Positions 1-9,009 are shown, numbered from the stretch's first letter. The stretch is DNA of 64,000 nucleotides from Campylobacter ureolyticus (GCF_013372225.1 NZ_CP053832.1:434001-498000), one strand, 5' to 3'. A program made the numbers and translations. Notes: a model not told the origin generated them from the letters alone.

Positions 1-2
1 CA

Positions 3-2666
3 ATTTTTATAAATTTTGGTGACAAAATAGAACAAAATGAATTTAAAGATGAAATTTCAAGACTTGGATATGAGGTTGTAGATATCGTACAAATGCAAGG
101 AGAGATTAGTTTTAGAGGTGAAATTATAGATATTTTTCCTATAAATAGTGATGAACCTTTTAGAATTTTACTTGATATTGATGAAGTCGAAAGTATTAGA
201 AAGTTTGATCTAATTACTCAAATAAGTGATAAATTTGAACTTGAAAGCTTAGAAATTTCGCCATTTGTTGCGAATTTAAATAAAGATGAGTTTGATAAGA
301 TGAGTCAAAAGATTAAATCTTTGCAAAACAGTGCTTTGATTGATGATATGAACTCTTTGGGATTTTGGGCGATTGATGGCTTTATAAATTATTTAGAAAA
401 TTTCAGTTTTATTAGTATAAAAGACTTTAAAGAAAGAGAATTTGGGAGTTTAAATATACCTAAAAATTTAGAAGTTTTACCAAAAGCTAAAGTTTATAAA
501 GACCTAGATATTACTTTTTCAAATGAACTTTTGGAATTTCATAAAGAAAAACATATTAAAATACTAGCTTCAAGCCAGGCTATATTTGAGAGTTTTGACC
601 TTAAAAATAGTGATAATGTAGAACTTATAAAAAGTGATTTAATCCTAAATTTAATAAGCAAAGATGAGATAATAATTTCTTTAAATAAAAAAGCATCTAA
701 AAAAAGAACAAGAAAAGCAAGTATTGTAATTGATGAGCTTAAAATTGGCGATTTTGTCGTACATGAAAACCATGGAATAGGCAAATTTGCAGGACTTGAA
801 AAAATCACTGTTATGGGAGCTACAAAAGAGTTCGTTTCTATCTTATATCAAAATGATGATAAGCTTTTGCTTCCTGTTGAAAATTTAAATTTAATTGATC
901 GCTATATTGCAGATTCTGGTGCTGCTATTTTAGATAAGCTTGGAAAAGGAAGTTTTGCAAAAATTAAAGAGCGTGTTAGAGTTAAACTTTTTGAAATAGC
1001 TTCTAAAATCATAGCTTTAGCTGCAAAAAGAGAACTTATAAAAGGAAAAGTCATCTCTTTAAACAACCCTTTAATTTTGCAAGAGTATTCAGAATTTACA
1101 AGTAAAGCTGGTTTTGTTTATACAAAAGATCAACAAAATGCAGTAGATAATATTATAAAAGATTTTCAAAGTGGTAAAGTCATGGATAGGTTGATAAGCG
1201 GAGATGTTGGTTTTGGAAAAACTGAAGTTGCAATGAATGCTTCATTTTTAACTATTAAAAATGGCTTTCAAGTTCTATTTTTTGTACCAACTACACTTCT
1301 TTCATCGCAGCACTATCAAACCATAAAAGAGAGATTTAGTGTATTTAATATAGATGTTTATAGGTGTGATAGATTTACAAGTACTGCTAGCAAAAATGCT
1401 TTGAAAAAGGCTTTAAGTGATGGAAAGCCTTTGATTTGCATAGGAACACACGCACTTTTAAATTTAAAAGCTTCAAATTTAGGACTTATAATCATAGATG
1501 AAGAGCATAAATTTGGAGTAAAGCAAAAAGAAAAATTAAAAGAACTTTCTAATAATTCCCACCTTTTAAGCATGAGTGCAACTCCAATTCCAAGAAGTTT
1601 AAATATGGCATTAAGTTCCATTAAGAGCTATAGCACCTTACTAACTCCACCAGATGATAGATTAGATGTTAGAACTATTGTTAAAGAATTTGATGAGAAA
1701 ATTATAAAAGAGGCGATTTTAAGAGAGCTTAGAAGAGGTGGGCAAATTTTTTATGTTCATAATCATATCGCTTCAATTAATAAGGTAAAAAATGAGCTTT
1801 TAGAAATCTTGCCAAATTTAAAAATTTTAGTTTTGCACTCAAAAATTGAGCAAAAAACAACAGAAAATGAAATAGAAAAATTTATAAATAAAGAGTATGA
1901 TTTAATGCTTTGTACAAGCATCGTAGAAAGTGGCATCCACATGCCAAATGCAAATACAATGATAGTAAATAATGCAAATAAATTTGGCATAGCAGATCTT
2001 CACCAGCTTAGAGGGCGTGTTGGAAGAAGCAGCATACAAGGGTATTGTTACTTTTTAATAGAAGATAAAAATGCCTTAAGTAAAGACTCGTTAAAACGCC
2101 TTGTTGCGCTTGAAAGCAATTCATTTTTAGGAAGTGGTTCGGTTTTAGCTTATCATGATTTAGAAATCAGAGGTGGGGGAAATTTAGTCGGAGAGGCTCA
2201 AAGTGGGCATATTGAGGCTATTGGATATAGTTTATATTTAAGAATGCTTGAAGATGAGATAAATGCACTTTTAAATAAAAAATCAAACACACTTATAAAT
2301 GTTGATATAAAGCTTAGCATAAATGCTTTTTTAAACTCAGAGTTTATAAAAGAAGATAGATTAAGACTTGATTTATATAAAAGATTAAGCAAAGCTCAAG
2401 ATGAGAGTGAAATTTATGATATAAAAGCTGAAGTTGAGGATAGATTTGGTAAAATAGATGAGTTTTCTAAACAGTTTTTTTGGCTTATGATAATAAAAAT
2501 TTTAGCTATAAAAAACGGTTTTAAACAAATTTCAAACTATGAGATGAATATAACTTTAACAAAACTTGATGATTCAAAAGTTGTTATAAAATCAAATAGT
2601 AAAGATGATGATGACATCTTAGAGGCAATTTTAATATATTTGCGAAAACTTGATAAAATTAAATAA
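3..2666 (+). CDS. mfd: Transcription-repair coupling factor Mfd (5' end outside window)
   Basis: Mfd is an ATP-dependent translocase that removes stalled RNA polymerase from damaged DNA and recruits UvrA. The reading frame is open from base 3, so the start lies upstream of the window. About 887 residues are visible. They include the end of the UvrB-like region, the RNA-polymerase-interacting (CarD-like) domain near visible residues 240-310 (IGDFVVHENHGIGKF), and the superfamily 2 helicase core. The core has Walker A GDVGFGKTE near residue 400, the DEEH box near residue 498 and SATPIPRSL after it. A C-terminal TRCF domain follows. Only the N-terminal region is missing. The gene leads a same-strand run with the next four genes. 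Identification is secure. Confidence 0.96.
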   Translation: MFINFGDKIEQNEFKDEISRLGYEVVDIVQMQGEISFRGEIIDIFPINSDEPFRILLDIDEVESIRKFDLITQISDKFELESLEISPFVANLNKDEFDKMSQKIKSLQNSALIDDMNSLGFWAIDGFINYLENFSFISIKDFKEREFGSLNIPKNLEVLPKAKVYKDLDITFSNELLEFHKEKHIKILASSQAIFESFDLKNSDNVELIKSDLILNLISKDEIIISLNKKASKKRTRKASIVIDELKIGDFVVHENHGIGKFAGLEKITVMGATKEFVSILYQNDDKLLLPVENLNLIDRYIADSGAAILDKLGKGSFAKIKERVRVKLFEIASKIIALAAKRELIKGKVISLNNPLILQEYSEFTSKAGFVYTKDQQNAVDNIIKDFQSGKVMDRLISGDVGFGKTEVAMNASFLTIKNGFQVLFFVPTTLLSSQHYQTIKERFSVFNIDVYRCDRFTSTASKNALKKALSDGKPLICIGTHALLNLKASNLGLIIIDEEHKFGVKQKEKLKELSNNSHLLSMSATPIPRSLNMALSSIKSYSTLLTPPDDRLDVRTIVKEFDEKIIKEAILRELRRGGQIFYVHNHIASINKVKNELLEILPNLKILVLHSKIEQKTTENEIEKFINKEYDLMLCTSIVESGIHMPNANTMIVNNANKFGIADLHQLRGRVGRSSIQGYCYFLIEDKNALSKDSLKRLVALESNSFLGSGSVLAYHDLEIRGGGNLVGEAQSGHIEAIGYSLYLRMLEDEINALLNKKSNTLINVDIKLSINAFLNSEFIKEDRLRLDLYKRLSKAQDESEIYDIKAEVEDRFGKIDEFSKQFFWLMIIKILAIKNGFKQISNYEMNITLTKLDDSKVVIKSNSKDDDDILEAILIYLRKLDKIK

Positions 2667-2681
2667 TTTTAAGGAGATAAA

Positions 2682-2891
2682 ATGCGTATGAATTACGCCT
2701 TAAATGATGAGGATTTTTTAAACTCACTAAGTTCTTTTGACTTAGAAATAGTTGAAAAAGTTAAAAAGCTTTATTTAGAATGGTTTGATGAGCATAAATT
2801 TAGTGAAAATAGATTTGAAGAATTAAGAGCTTTTATGAGAAAAACTTTACAAAATCCCAAAAATTTAGAAATTTTTAAAAGGCTAGATTAA
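2682..2891 (+). CDS. Small hypothetical protein upstream of Doc/Fic-like gene
   Basis: This is a 69-residue charged, largely helical protein with no signal peptide or membrane segment. A good ribosome binding site (AAGGAG) precedes ATG 2682. Its stop codon overlaps the start of the Doc/Fic-like gene (TAATG), so the two are probably translationally coupled. The size and position fit an antitoxin or a Fic-inhibitory partner. However, I see no clear Phd fold and no clean (S/T)xxxE(G/N) inhibitory motif; the nearest match is SFDLEI near residues 18-23. I do not recognise the family. It could equally be a small housekeeping gene of the mfd cluster. Confidence 0.6.
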   Translation: MRMNYALNDEDFLNSLSSFDLEIVEKVKKLYLEWFDEHKFSENRFEELRAFMRKTLQNPKNLEIFKRLD

Positions 2892-3304
2892 TGAATTATT
2901 TAGACATAAAACAGGTTATAAGTTTGCATGATGATATAATGGATGAAATCGATGGTTTAAAAGGCTATAACAAAACTCAGGCAAACTATCTTGAAGCTTC
3001 ACTTGAGCACATAACAAACAATGAGTATTATTTAACATTTTATGATAAATTGGCTCATTTAATTTATTCTATTATAAAATTCCATCCATTTTATAATGGC
3101 AATAAAGCAGTTGCAATTTATACTGGAATGGCCTTTATGCTTATTAATAAAAGCGATATCGCAAATAATGATTTTTTAATACATAATTTTTATGCAAAAA
3201 TGGAAAATGCTACCACAAAAATAGCCAAAAATGAGATAACAAAAGATGATTTAACTCAAATTTTAATTGAAATTTTAAAAGGTACAGGTTTTGAAAAATT
3301 TTGA
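2891..3304 (+). CDS. Doc/Fic-like protein with altered core motif
   Basis: This 137-residue protein resembles the death-on-curing (Doc)/Fic fold. Residues 65-73 read HPFYNGNKA and sit after a helix typical of the family, followed by a hydrophobic helix. Doc-type enzymes carry HxFx(D/N)xNKR and phosphorylate targets such as EF-Tu; Fic enzymes carry HPFxxGNGR and AMPylate. Here the histidine, asparagines and lysine are present, but the arginine that should follow the lysine is alanine. Catalysis may therefore be altered. Its start overlaps the stop of the 69-residue gene, and its end overlaps the DUF815 ATPase start. The fold call is fairly sure; activity and toxicity are not shown. Confidence 0.65.
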   Translation: MNYLDIKQVISLHDDIMDEIDGLKGYNKTQANYLEASLEHITNNEYYLTFYDKLAHLIYSIIKFHPFYNGNKAVAIYTGMAFMLINKSDIANNDFLIHNFYAKMENATTKIAKNEITKDDLTQILIEILKGTGFEKF

Positions 3305-4112
3305 TAGCTTAAATTTAAAAACTACAAATTTAGACAATAAAAATTTTCAAATTTCAAAAAATATAGAGTGGGAAACAACCAAAGCTGCTATTTTTAGAAA
3401 GAGCAAAAACGCTTTAAAAAAAGTTAGTGATATAGATTTTATAGATATTGATTTACTTGTTGGACTTGATAGACAAAAAGATGAAATTATAAAAAATACT
3501 AAAAATTTTTTAGACGATAAAGGTGCGAATCACGCGCTTTTATGGGGAGATATGGGTTGTGGAAAAAGTAGTCTTTGCAAGGCTGTTTTTACTATGTTTT
3601 TTAATCAAAACTTAAGAGTAATTGAAATTTCAAAGCATGATTTAGAAAGTTTGATAGATATTTTAGATGAAATTAGAGAAATTAATGAGTATAAGTTTAT
3701 AATATACATTGATGATTTGAGTTTTGAAGATGGTGATTTTAGCTATAAGTTTTTAAAACCTGTATTAGAAGGAAGTATTGAGCTTCCACCAAAAAATGTC
3801 TTAATCTATGCCACTTCAAATCGAAGACACTTAGTAAATGAAAAGATGAGTAATGAAATTCACGAAAAAGAAGCTGTTAATGAAAGGCTTTCATTAGCTC
3901 AAAGATTTGGACTTCAAATAAGCTTTTACGAGGGTGGATTTAGCGAGTATTTAGATATAGTCGATAGTTATTTTAAGGGCTTTAAAGGCGATACTAGCAA
4001 ACTTCATTTAAAAGCCAAGCAATTTGCAATGCTTAGAGCAAGTAGAAGTGGCAGAGTTGCAAAACAGTTTTATTTAGCTTTTAAAGATGAGTTTAAAAAT
4101 GATAAAAAGTGA
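3291..4112 (+). CDS. DUF815-family AAA+ ATPase
   Basis: This is a 273-residue cytoplasmic P-loop ATPase of the DUF815 family, whose cellular role is not established. Walker A is GDMGCGKSS at residues 86-94 and Walker B is IIYIDDL at 137-143. A sensor-like ATSNRRHLV follows, and an arginine-rich segment (RASRSGRVAKQF) lies near the C-terminus. The start is TTG 3291, with an AAAGG ribosome binding site about 8 bases upstream. It overlaps the Doc-like gene by 14 bases. Placement just downstream of mfd suggests a conserved neighbourhood, perhaps linked to DNA maintenance, but that is inference. Confidence 0.85.
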   Translation: MKNFDSLNLKTTNLDNKNFQISKNIEWETTKAAIFRKSKNALKKVSDIDFIDIDLLVGLDRQKDEIIKNTKNFLDDKGANHALLWGDMGCGKSSLCKAVFTMFFNQNLRVIEISKHDLESLIDILDEIREINEYKFIIYIDDLSFEDGDFSYKFLKPVLEGSIELPPKNVLIYATSNRRHLVNEKMSNEIHEKEAVNERLSLAQRFGLQISFYEGGFSEYLDIVDSYFKGFKGDTSKLHLKAKQFAMLRASRSGRVAKQFYLAFKDEFKNDKK

Positions 4113-4118
4113 GATTAG

Positions 4119-4775
4119 ATGAGTAGTAATGAGTTGTTTGAACTTTTATATAATGAAATAAATTTGAAAAATCACTTTTGGTGGCCTAATTATGGTACTT
4201 TTGAAGTAGTAGTTGGAGCAGTTTTAACCCAAAATACAAAGTGGCAAAATGTTGAAAGCTCACTTTCAAACTTAAAAAATAAGGGCGTTTTAAGTATAGA
4301 AGGAATTTTAAGCTTAGATGATGAAACTTTGGCAAATTTGATAAAGCCAAGTGGCTTTAATAATGTAAAAACCAAAAGACTTAAAAATTTATTAAGTGCT
4401 ATTAATTTAGAATTTGGTGACTTTGAAAATTTTAAAGATAGTGTTGATAAAGAGTGGTTAATTTCTCAAAAAGGCATTGGGGCTGAGAGTTGTAGCGCGA
4501 TTTTATGCTACGGGTGTGAGCGTGATGAGATGGTTGTTGATAACTATACGATAAAAATACTTAATTTTTTAAACTATGAGTTTGAAAGCTATCTTGAAGC
4601 TCAAGAATGGCTTTGTGGGGTGGATTTTGATATGCTTAGTAAAAAGTATGATTTTAAAAGTTTAAATGAGTTATATTGTGCATATCACGGGCTTTTTGTC
4701 GAGTTTGGAAAAGAGCATATTAAAGGGTATAAATTTTCACAACACGCTAAAAATTTACTTACAAAGCTTATGTAA
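4119..4775 (+). CDS. magIII: 3-methyladenine DNA glycosylase (MagIII type)
   Basis: This is a helix-hairpin-helix base-excision glycosylase of the endonuclease III superfamily. At 218 residues it has the length of Helicobacter MagIII, which removes alkylated purines. The hairpin (KGIGAESCSAIL, residues 118-129) is followed by MVVDNYT with the likely catalytic Asp141. The C-terminal four-cysteine iron-sulfur cluster of true endonuclease III is absent, which agrees with MagIII. It starts 6 bases after the DUF815 gene, so it is probably the last gene of the mfd-led run. An alternative name is endonuclease III domain protein. Confidence 0.85.
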   Translation: MSSNELFELLYNEINLKNHFWWPNYGTFEVVVGAVLTQNTKWQNVESSLSNLKNKGVLSIEGILSLDDETLANLIKPSGFNNVKTKRLKNLLSAINLEFGDFENFKDSVDKEWLISQKGIGAESCSAILCYGCERDEMVVDNYTIKILNFLNYEFESYLEAQEWLCGVDFDMLSKKYDFKSLNELYCAYHGLFVEFGKEHIKGYKFSQHAKNLLTKLM

Positions 4776-5066
4776 AATTAATGCAAATACATTTTTAAAA
4801 ATAAAAATATCAATATTGCCAATAAGCACTAAATATATAAATTTTTTATATTATAACTAAGCTATATTTGTATTTTTTTATAAAAAATATGGCATTTTGG
4901 CATATTTAAAATACTTTATAATTTAAAATCCAATTAAACATATTTACTAATTTATACGGAATTTATACAATTTATAATAAATTTTCAACTTTATATAAAA
5001 AATAAAGCTTCAAATAAAGAAAAATATGCTAAATTTCATAAATCTTATTCAAAAAAAAGGATTTGT

Positions 5067-6371
5067 ATGGAATTTACTCAAATTTCAGATGGTGTTTTTA
5101 AAGCAAATTTTGCTTTTTTAGAAATTATTAAAAAAATAGCTGGTAGTGATATTTTTTATCGCGTAAATTTAGACTTTTATGCTACCTTGATATCGGTTTG
5201 TGCAGTGCTTTATCTAGGAGCTATCATTACTAGAAGAGTTCAATTTTTAGATAAATATAGTATTCCTATTCCAGTAACTGGTGGTCTTATCATAGCTGTA
5301 GTTTTGTTTTTAACTCAAATTTTATTTAATGTTAAAATTGGCTTTCAAGAAAGCATTAAAGACCCACTTATGCTTATGTTTTTTACCTCTGTTGGTCTTG
5401 GTGCTGATATTGCAAGTCTAAAAAAAGGTGGAAAACTTTTAGTTTTATTTGGAATTTCGGTTTGCCTGTTTTTATTCGTTCAAAATATCATTGGCGTAAG
5501 TGTCATGTCAATGATGGGAGAAAATCCTTTACTAGGACTTCTTGCTGGATCCATTACTCTAAGTGGTGGGCATGGAACCGGTGCTGCTTGGGGAGATGTA
5601 TTTAGCAATGCTCCATATAATTTTATAGCTGCAAAAGAAGTTGCTATGGCAAGTGCTACTTATGGACTTATCGCAGGTGGTCTTTTGGGCGGACCAATAG
5701 CACAAAACATTATAAGAAAGTATAATCTTAAATCAAATGAAGTTGAGGTTGAGCATGATACTAGTGATGAAGTCTTTGCAGAACCACAAGTAGAAAGACT
5801 TATAACCGCTGGATCATTTGTCCAAAGTCTTGGGCTTTTTGCTCTTGCTATGTTTATAGGAACTACAATTTCTGCTCTTACAAAAGGCTCTCTTATAACT
5901 TTACCTACTTTTGTTTGGTGCTTATTTTCTGGAATTATTATAAGAAATACGCTAAGTTATGCAAATATTCATCAAGTTTTTGATAGAGAAATAGGCGTTA
6001 TAGGAAATGTTAGTTTAGGCTTATTCCTAGCAATGGCAATAATGACTTTAAATTTAGTTGAGCTTACAAAACTTGCTATTCCTTTAATTGTTTTACTTGC
6101 CATTCAAACTGTTGTTATAGCAATTTATGTTAGATATGTAACATTTGGAATTTGTGGAAGAGATTATGATGCTGCTTGTTTAGTTGCTGGACATTGTGGT
6201 TTTGGTATGGGTGCAACACCAACAGCAGTAGCAAATCTTCAAGCAGTAACCTATAACTTTGGGCCATCAAGAATTGCATTTATTGTAGTTCCTATAATGG
6301 GAGGATTTTTTGTAGATATTGCAAATGCCTTAACTATTAAGTTATTTTTATTCTTACCGATGTTTGCTTAA
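5067..6371 (+). CDS. gltS: Sodium/glutamate symporter GltS
   Basis: This is an inner-membrane Na+-coupled glutamate importer of the ESS family, 434 residues with about 11-12 hydrophobic segments. Family hallmarks are the two related repeats with glycine-rich re-entrant stretches: SITLSGGHGTGAAWG in the first half and HCGFGMGATPTAVANL in the second. The N-terminus is some 30 residues longer than in the E. coli protein. ATG 5067 follows AAAGGA at good spacing. A TATAAT at 4973-4978 in the AT-rich upstream gap is a plausible promoter element. The gene is transcribed alone and ends at a hairpin shared with the convergent binding-protein gene. Confidence 0.93.
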   Translation: MEFTQISDGVFKANFAFLEIIKKIAGSDIFYRVNLDFYATLISVCAVLYLGAIITRRVQFLDKYSIPIPVTGGLIIAVVLFLTQILFNVKIGFQESIKDPLMLMFFTSVGLGADIASLKKGGKLLVLFGISVCLFLFVQNIIGVSVMSMMGENPLLGLLAGSITLSGGHGTGAAWGDVFSNAPYNFIAAKEVAMASATYGLIAGGLLGGPIAQNIIRKYNLKSNEVEVEHDTSDEVFAEPQVERLITAGSFVQSLGLFALAMFIGTTISALTKGSLITLPTFVWCLFSGIIIRNTLSYANIHQVFDREIGVIGNVSLGLFLAMAIMTLNLVELTKLAIPLIVLLAIQTVVIAIYVRYVTFGICGRDYDAACLVAGHCGFGMGATPTAVANLQAVTYNFGPSRIAFIVVPIMGGFFVDIANALTIKLFLFLPMFA

Positions 6372-6380
6372 TAACTTGGT

Positions 6381-6412
6381 TTAACCCCTTATTTAAGGGG
6401 TTAAGTTTTTTA
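6381..6412. terminator. Bidirectional rho-independent terminator
   Basis: A 10-bp perfect stem (TTAACCCCTT / AAGGGGTTAA) spans 6381-6390 and 6395-6404 with a 4-base loop, followed by a T run on the plus strand. It lies between the convergent gltS and cjaA-like genes. It ends gltS and probably also the minus-strand gene, whose stop codon it touches. Confidence 0.85.
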
Positions 6413-7207
6413 ATCTTCAACCAAAACAGAGGCTGGATTTATACTATCACCATAAATAGGCTTTATAGTTTCATCATAGGCTTTATGAAAGAATTTCTCA
6501 CTATTTAGTTTTGTAATTAGTTCATTTATCCACTCTAATAACTCTTTATTTCCTTTTTTAACAGCTGGAGCTATAACATCGTGCTCGCCAATACTTTCGA
6601 TACCTACTTTAAACTCAGGATTGTTTTTAACCCATGCAAATAAAAGTGTATTATCATGAGCTAAAGCTTCTCCACGACCATCAAGCAAGGCTGCAAAAGT
6701 TTCAGTATTTTGGTCAAATTTCATAGTTTTTAAATTTTTATAGTTTTTTGTAAAATAAATATCTGCAGTTGTTCCTTTATTTAAAAGTAAAGTTTTTCCT
6801 TTTAAGTCATCAACACTTTTTATATCACCATTTTTACTAGCAACACCGATGCTTACTTTCATATATGGCTTTGCAAAGTCAACAACTCTTGCTCTATCTT
6901 TTGTTTGAGTAAAATTTGCTAAAATTACATCAACTTTATTAGCCCTTAAAAAATCAACCCTACTTGCAGCTTCAACAACTGTATATTCTACTTTATTTTC
7001 ATCGCCAAAAAGTGCTTTTGACATCTGTTTTGCTAAAGCTACATCAAAACCTTGATTTTTACCATTTTCATCAATATAACCAAATGGAGGTTTATCGCCA
7101 AAAACACCTATTTTAATACTTCCACGCTCTTTTATCTCATCAAGCGAAGCAGCATTTACTAAATTTAAGGCAAAAAATATACCTAAAAATAGTTTAAAAA
7201 ATTTCAT
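6410..7207 (-). CDS. cjaA: Amino-acid ABC transporter substrate-binding protein, CjaA-like
   Basis: This is a 265-residue periplasmic binding protein of family SBP_bac_3. It closely resembles Campylobacter CjaA, a cysteine-binding protein, in stretches such as KIGVFGDKPPFGY, ILANFTQT, LLLNKGTTAD and HDNTLLFAWVK. The N-terminus (MKFFKLFLGIFFALNLVNA) is a signal peptide with an A-x-A-type end. It has no lipobox cysteine, unlike the lipoprotein I remember from C. jejuni. No permease is adjacent. The likely partners are the amino-acid permeases and ATPase at 18.4-20.8 kb, which lack their own binding protein. The ribosome binding site AAGGAGA precedes the start. Confidence 0.88.
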   Translation of the reverse strand: MKFFKLFLGIFFALNLVNAASLDEIKERGSIKIGVFGDKPPFGYIDENGKNQGFDVALAKQMSKALFGDENKVEYTVVEAASRVDFLRANKVDVILANFTQTKDRARVVDFAKPYMKVSIGVASKNGDIKSVDDLKGKTLLLNKGTTADIYFTKNYKNLKTMKFDQNTETFAALLDGRGEALAHDNTLLFAWVKNNPEFKVGIESIGEHDVIAPAVKKGNKELLEWINELITKLNSEKFFHKAYDETIKPIYGDSINPASVLVED

Positions 7208-7332
7208 ATTATCTCCTTTAAAAAATTTATGATAGTATTTGATTATAGATTAAATATTTTATAAATTATAAATAAAGTTTTTAATTTTTAATAAAAAATA
7301 GTGGCAAATTTAAAAAATTTACCACTACGATA

Positions 7333-7998
7333 CTAATCTTGAGTTAGTTGTTTATCCTGCCCATAGCTTGGTGAGCGAGGTCCTTTTAGTATGCAGTCAT
7401 GACAATCAGTTGCAAAAACTGAATTTGAAGCAATTACTGACATATCATATCCACTATCGGCTATTGTATTTGCTATTTGATCAATTGCCGCAGTTATAAG
7501 CATTCCAATAAGTCCTTGATTTGCATTAGCTGAATTATTACTTACCAATGTTCTTTTATCCCAAAGAGTTTTTCCAGTTTTTAAATCAACCAATTTTACA
7601 TCTGCTTCAACTGTGGTTTGACTGTTTAAAATGGCATAGCTTGTGCCGTATTTTGTGATATTTATATAAAGCACACTATCAGCACCAAAGATCTCTTGAA
7701 GCTTGTTTAAAGGAATGTTTTTGATATCATTTGCCTCATATATTCCGTTAAATTTAAAAGTATCATTTACTAAAGCTACAGGAAATACATAATATCCAGC
7801 CTCAGCCAAAGGCATAGTTGCATTTGCAAGCATTGCAGGAGAAGCTTTTATATCAACTGATTCATTTGTTGGCATTACAACTAAAATTGATTTTGGTTTT
7901 GATTCCAAAAATGCCGAGTAGTCATAAATTTCAGGCTTTTTAGCACAACCTATAAAAATAAAAGATAATATCAAAGTTATAAAAATGCTATTTTTCAT
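7333..7998 (-). CDS. DUF799 (GNA1162-family) lipoprotein
   Basis: This 221-residue lipoprotein has signal MKNSIFITLILSFIFIGC with lipidated Cys18. The body matches the DUF799/GNA1162 family: VVMPTNES near the start, FGADSVLYI in the middle and GPRSP near the C-terminus. It is the last gene of a three-gene lipoprotein operon, overlapping the DUF4810 gene by 11 bases. The same trio (CsgG-like, DUF4810, DUF799) is known from Neisseria and other Gram-negatives. Its role is unproven; an envelope or secretion-related complex is a reasonable guess. A CHDC motif near residues 199-202 could bind metal or form a disulfide. Confidence 0.85.
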   Translation of the reverse strand: MKNSIFITLILSFIFIGCAKKPEIYDYSAFLESKPKSILVVMPTNESVDIKASPAMLANATMPLAEAGYYVFPVALVNDTFKFNGIYEANDIKNIPLNKLQEIFGADSVLYINITKYGTSYAILNSQTTVEADVKLVDLKTGKTLWDKRTLVSNNSANANQGLIGMLITAAIDQIANTIADSGYDMSVIASNSVFATDCHDCILKGPRSPSYGQDKQLTQD

Positions 7999-8347
7999 CT
8001 TTTTTACCTTTGTTTGATTTTTTCAAAAACTCAATGTAGGCTTTTGATTCAGGATAGAGCTGTGCTTCTTTATCAAGGTAGCTAATAAACTTACCGTGAT
8101 TTCCCAAATTTGAGTATAAAAGCCCAAGATGAGCATAAATTCCTGGTGCAACTGGTCTGTTTCGTTTGTAAGACTTTTGGATTAGATTTTCCAAATTTGC
8201 AATTTGCTCGTTTATATCGCCATCTTGGTTTATATACTCATAAACTGATTTTGCGTAAGTTCCATCCCAGCAGTAGATATTGCTTTGTTTTTTAGCGCCA
8301 CAACCTACAAAAAGCAGGGCTAATAAACCTACTAAAAAATACTTCAT
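7988..8347 (-). CDS. DUF4810 lipoprotein
   Basis: This is the middle gene of the lipoprotein trio. I chose ATG at 8347 (119 residues), which overlaps the stop of the CsgG-like gene as TAATG. It gives a clean lipoprotein signal, MKYFLVGLLALLFVGC, with Cys16. A start five codons upstream (8362) is possible but would lengthen the signal. The mature part is short and helical, with TPR-like LGLLYSNLGNHGKF typical of DUF4810. Its function is unknown; co-occurrence with CsgG-like and DUF799 proteins suggests one outer-membrane-associated complex. Confidence 0.82.
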   Translation of the reverse strand: MKYFLVGLLALLFVGCGAKKQSNIYCWDGTYAKSVYEYINQDGDINEQIANLENLIQKSYKRNRPVAPGIYAHLGLLYSNLGNHGKFISYLDKEAQLYPESKAYIEFLKKSNKGKKDEK

Positions 8348-9009
8348 TATTTTATTTTCCATTCGCCGCTATCTATCGCACTTGCAAGGTTATTTACAGC
8401 TTCATTAATTGACAGACTTAAAACTTTTCCATTTAGTGTTGAGTCATATCCAGCAGTTCCGCCAAAGCCAATAACTTCTCTATTTGATAGCTCAAACTCT
8501 CCTGCGCCTTGAGCTGAAAAAACAACTTCCGAAGTGCTTACATCAACGACATTTAAATTTACTTTTGAGTAGGCAACTTGTGTTTTTCCTCTACCCAAAA
8601 TCCCAAATAGCTGATGATCACCATGAGTTTTTCTACCAAACTCAACAACATCGCCTGTTATTACATATCTTGCGCCTTTTAAGTTTTGAGCTTTTTTGCT
8701 AATTGCGCTTTCTTCTTTCATCGCTCTTAAATTTGTTCTATCCAAAACCGCAAATCTACCAGTTTGTTGCAAACTAGTTATTAGGATAGTTTGAGCTTGG
8801 TTGCCAAGTCTATCTTCACCGTCGCTAAAAACTCCATTATTATAAGAGCTCTGATTTGAAAATCTGCCTATAGAAACAGAAACTTTTTGGCCGCTATAAT
8901 TTGTATTTGCAATGGCAACTTTTGGAACGTTTATTGCTCTTTGGCTCTCACTTGCGCATCCGCACAAAAAAACAACTCCAATAAGAGCTGTAAAAATTAA
9001 ATTTTTCAT
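8347..9009 (-). CDS. CsgG/HfaB-family lipoprotein
   Basis: This is a 220-residue lipoprotein (signal ending LCGC, lipidated Cys18) related to the CsgG/HfaB outer-membrane secretion family. Recognisable stretches are VSIGRFSNQSSY, LGNQAQTILITSLQQTGRFAVLDRTNLRAM, ARYVITGDVVEF and a C-terminal SINEAVNNLASAI. CsgG itself exports curli fibres. No curli subunit, csgE or csgF lies nearby, so export of curli is not implied. It is the first gene of the trio, preceded by an AGGAG-type ribosome binding site (9010-9020). The DUF4810 and DUF799 genes follow with overlaps. Confidence 0.88.
   Translation of the reverse strand: MKNLIFTALIGVVFLCGCASESQRAINVPKVAIANTNYSGQKVSVSIGRFSNQSSYNNGVFSDGEDRLGNQAQTILITSLQQTGRFAVLDRTNLRAMKEESAISKKAQNLKGARYVITGDVVEFGRKTHGDHQLFGILGRGKTQVAYSKVNLNVVDVSTSEVVFSAQGAGEFELSNREVIGFGGTAGYDSTLNGKVLSLSINEAVNNLASAIDSGEWKIK

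Noticed and set aside
4666-4860. A 64-residue frame overlapping the end of magIII
   Set aside because: It lies mostly in another frame of magIII and AT-rich spacer, with no ribosome binding site or recognisable feature.
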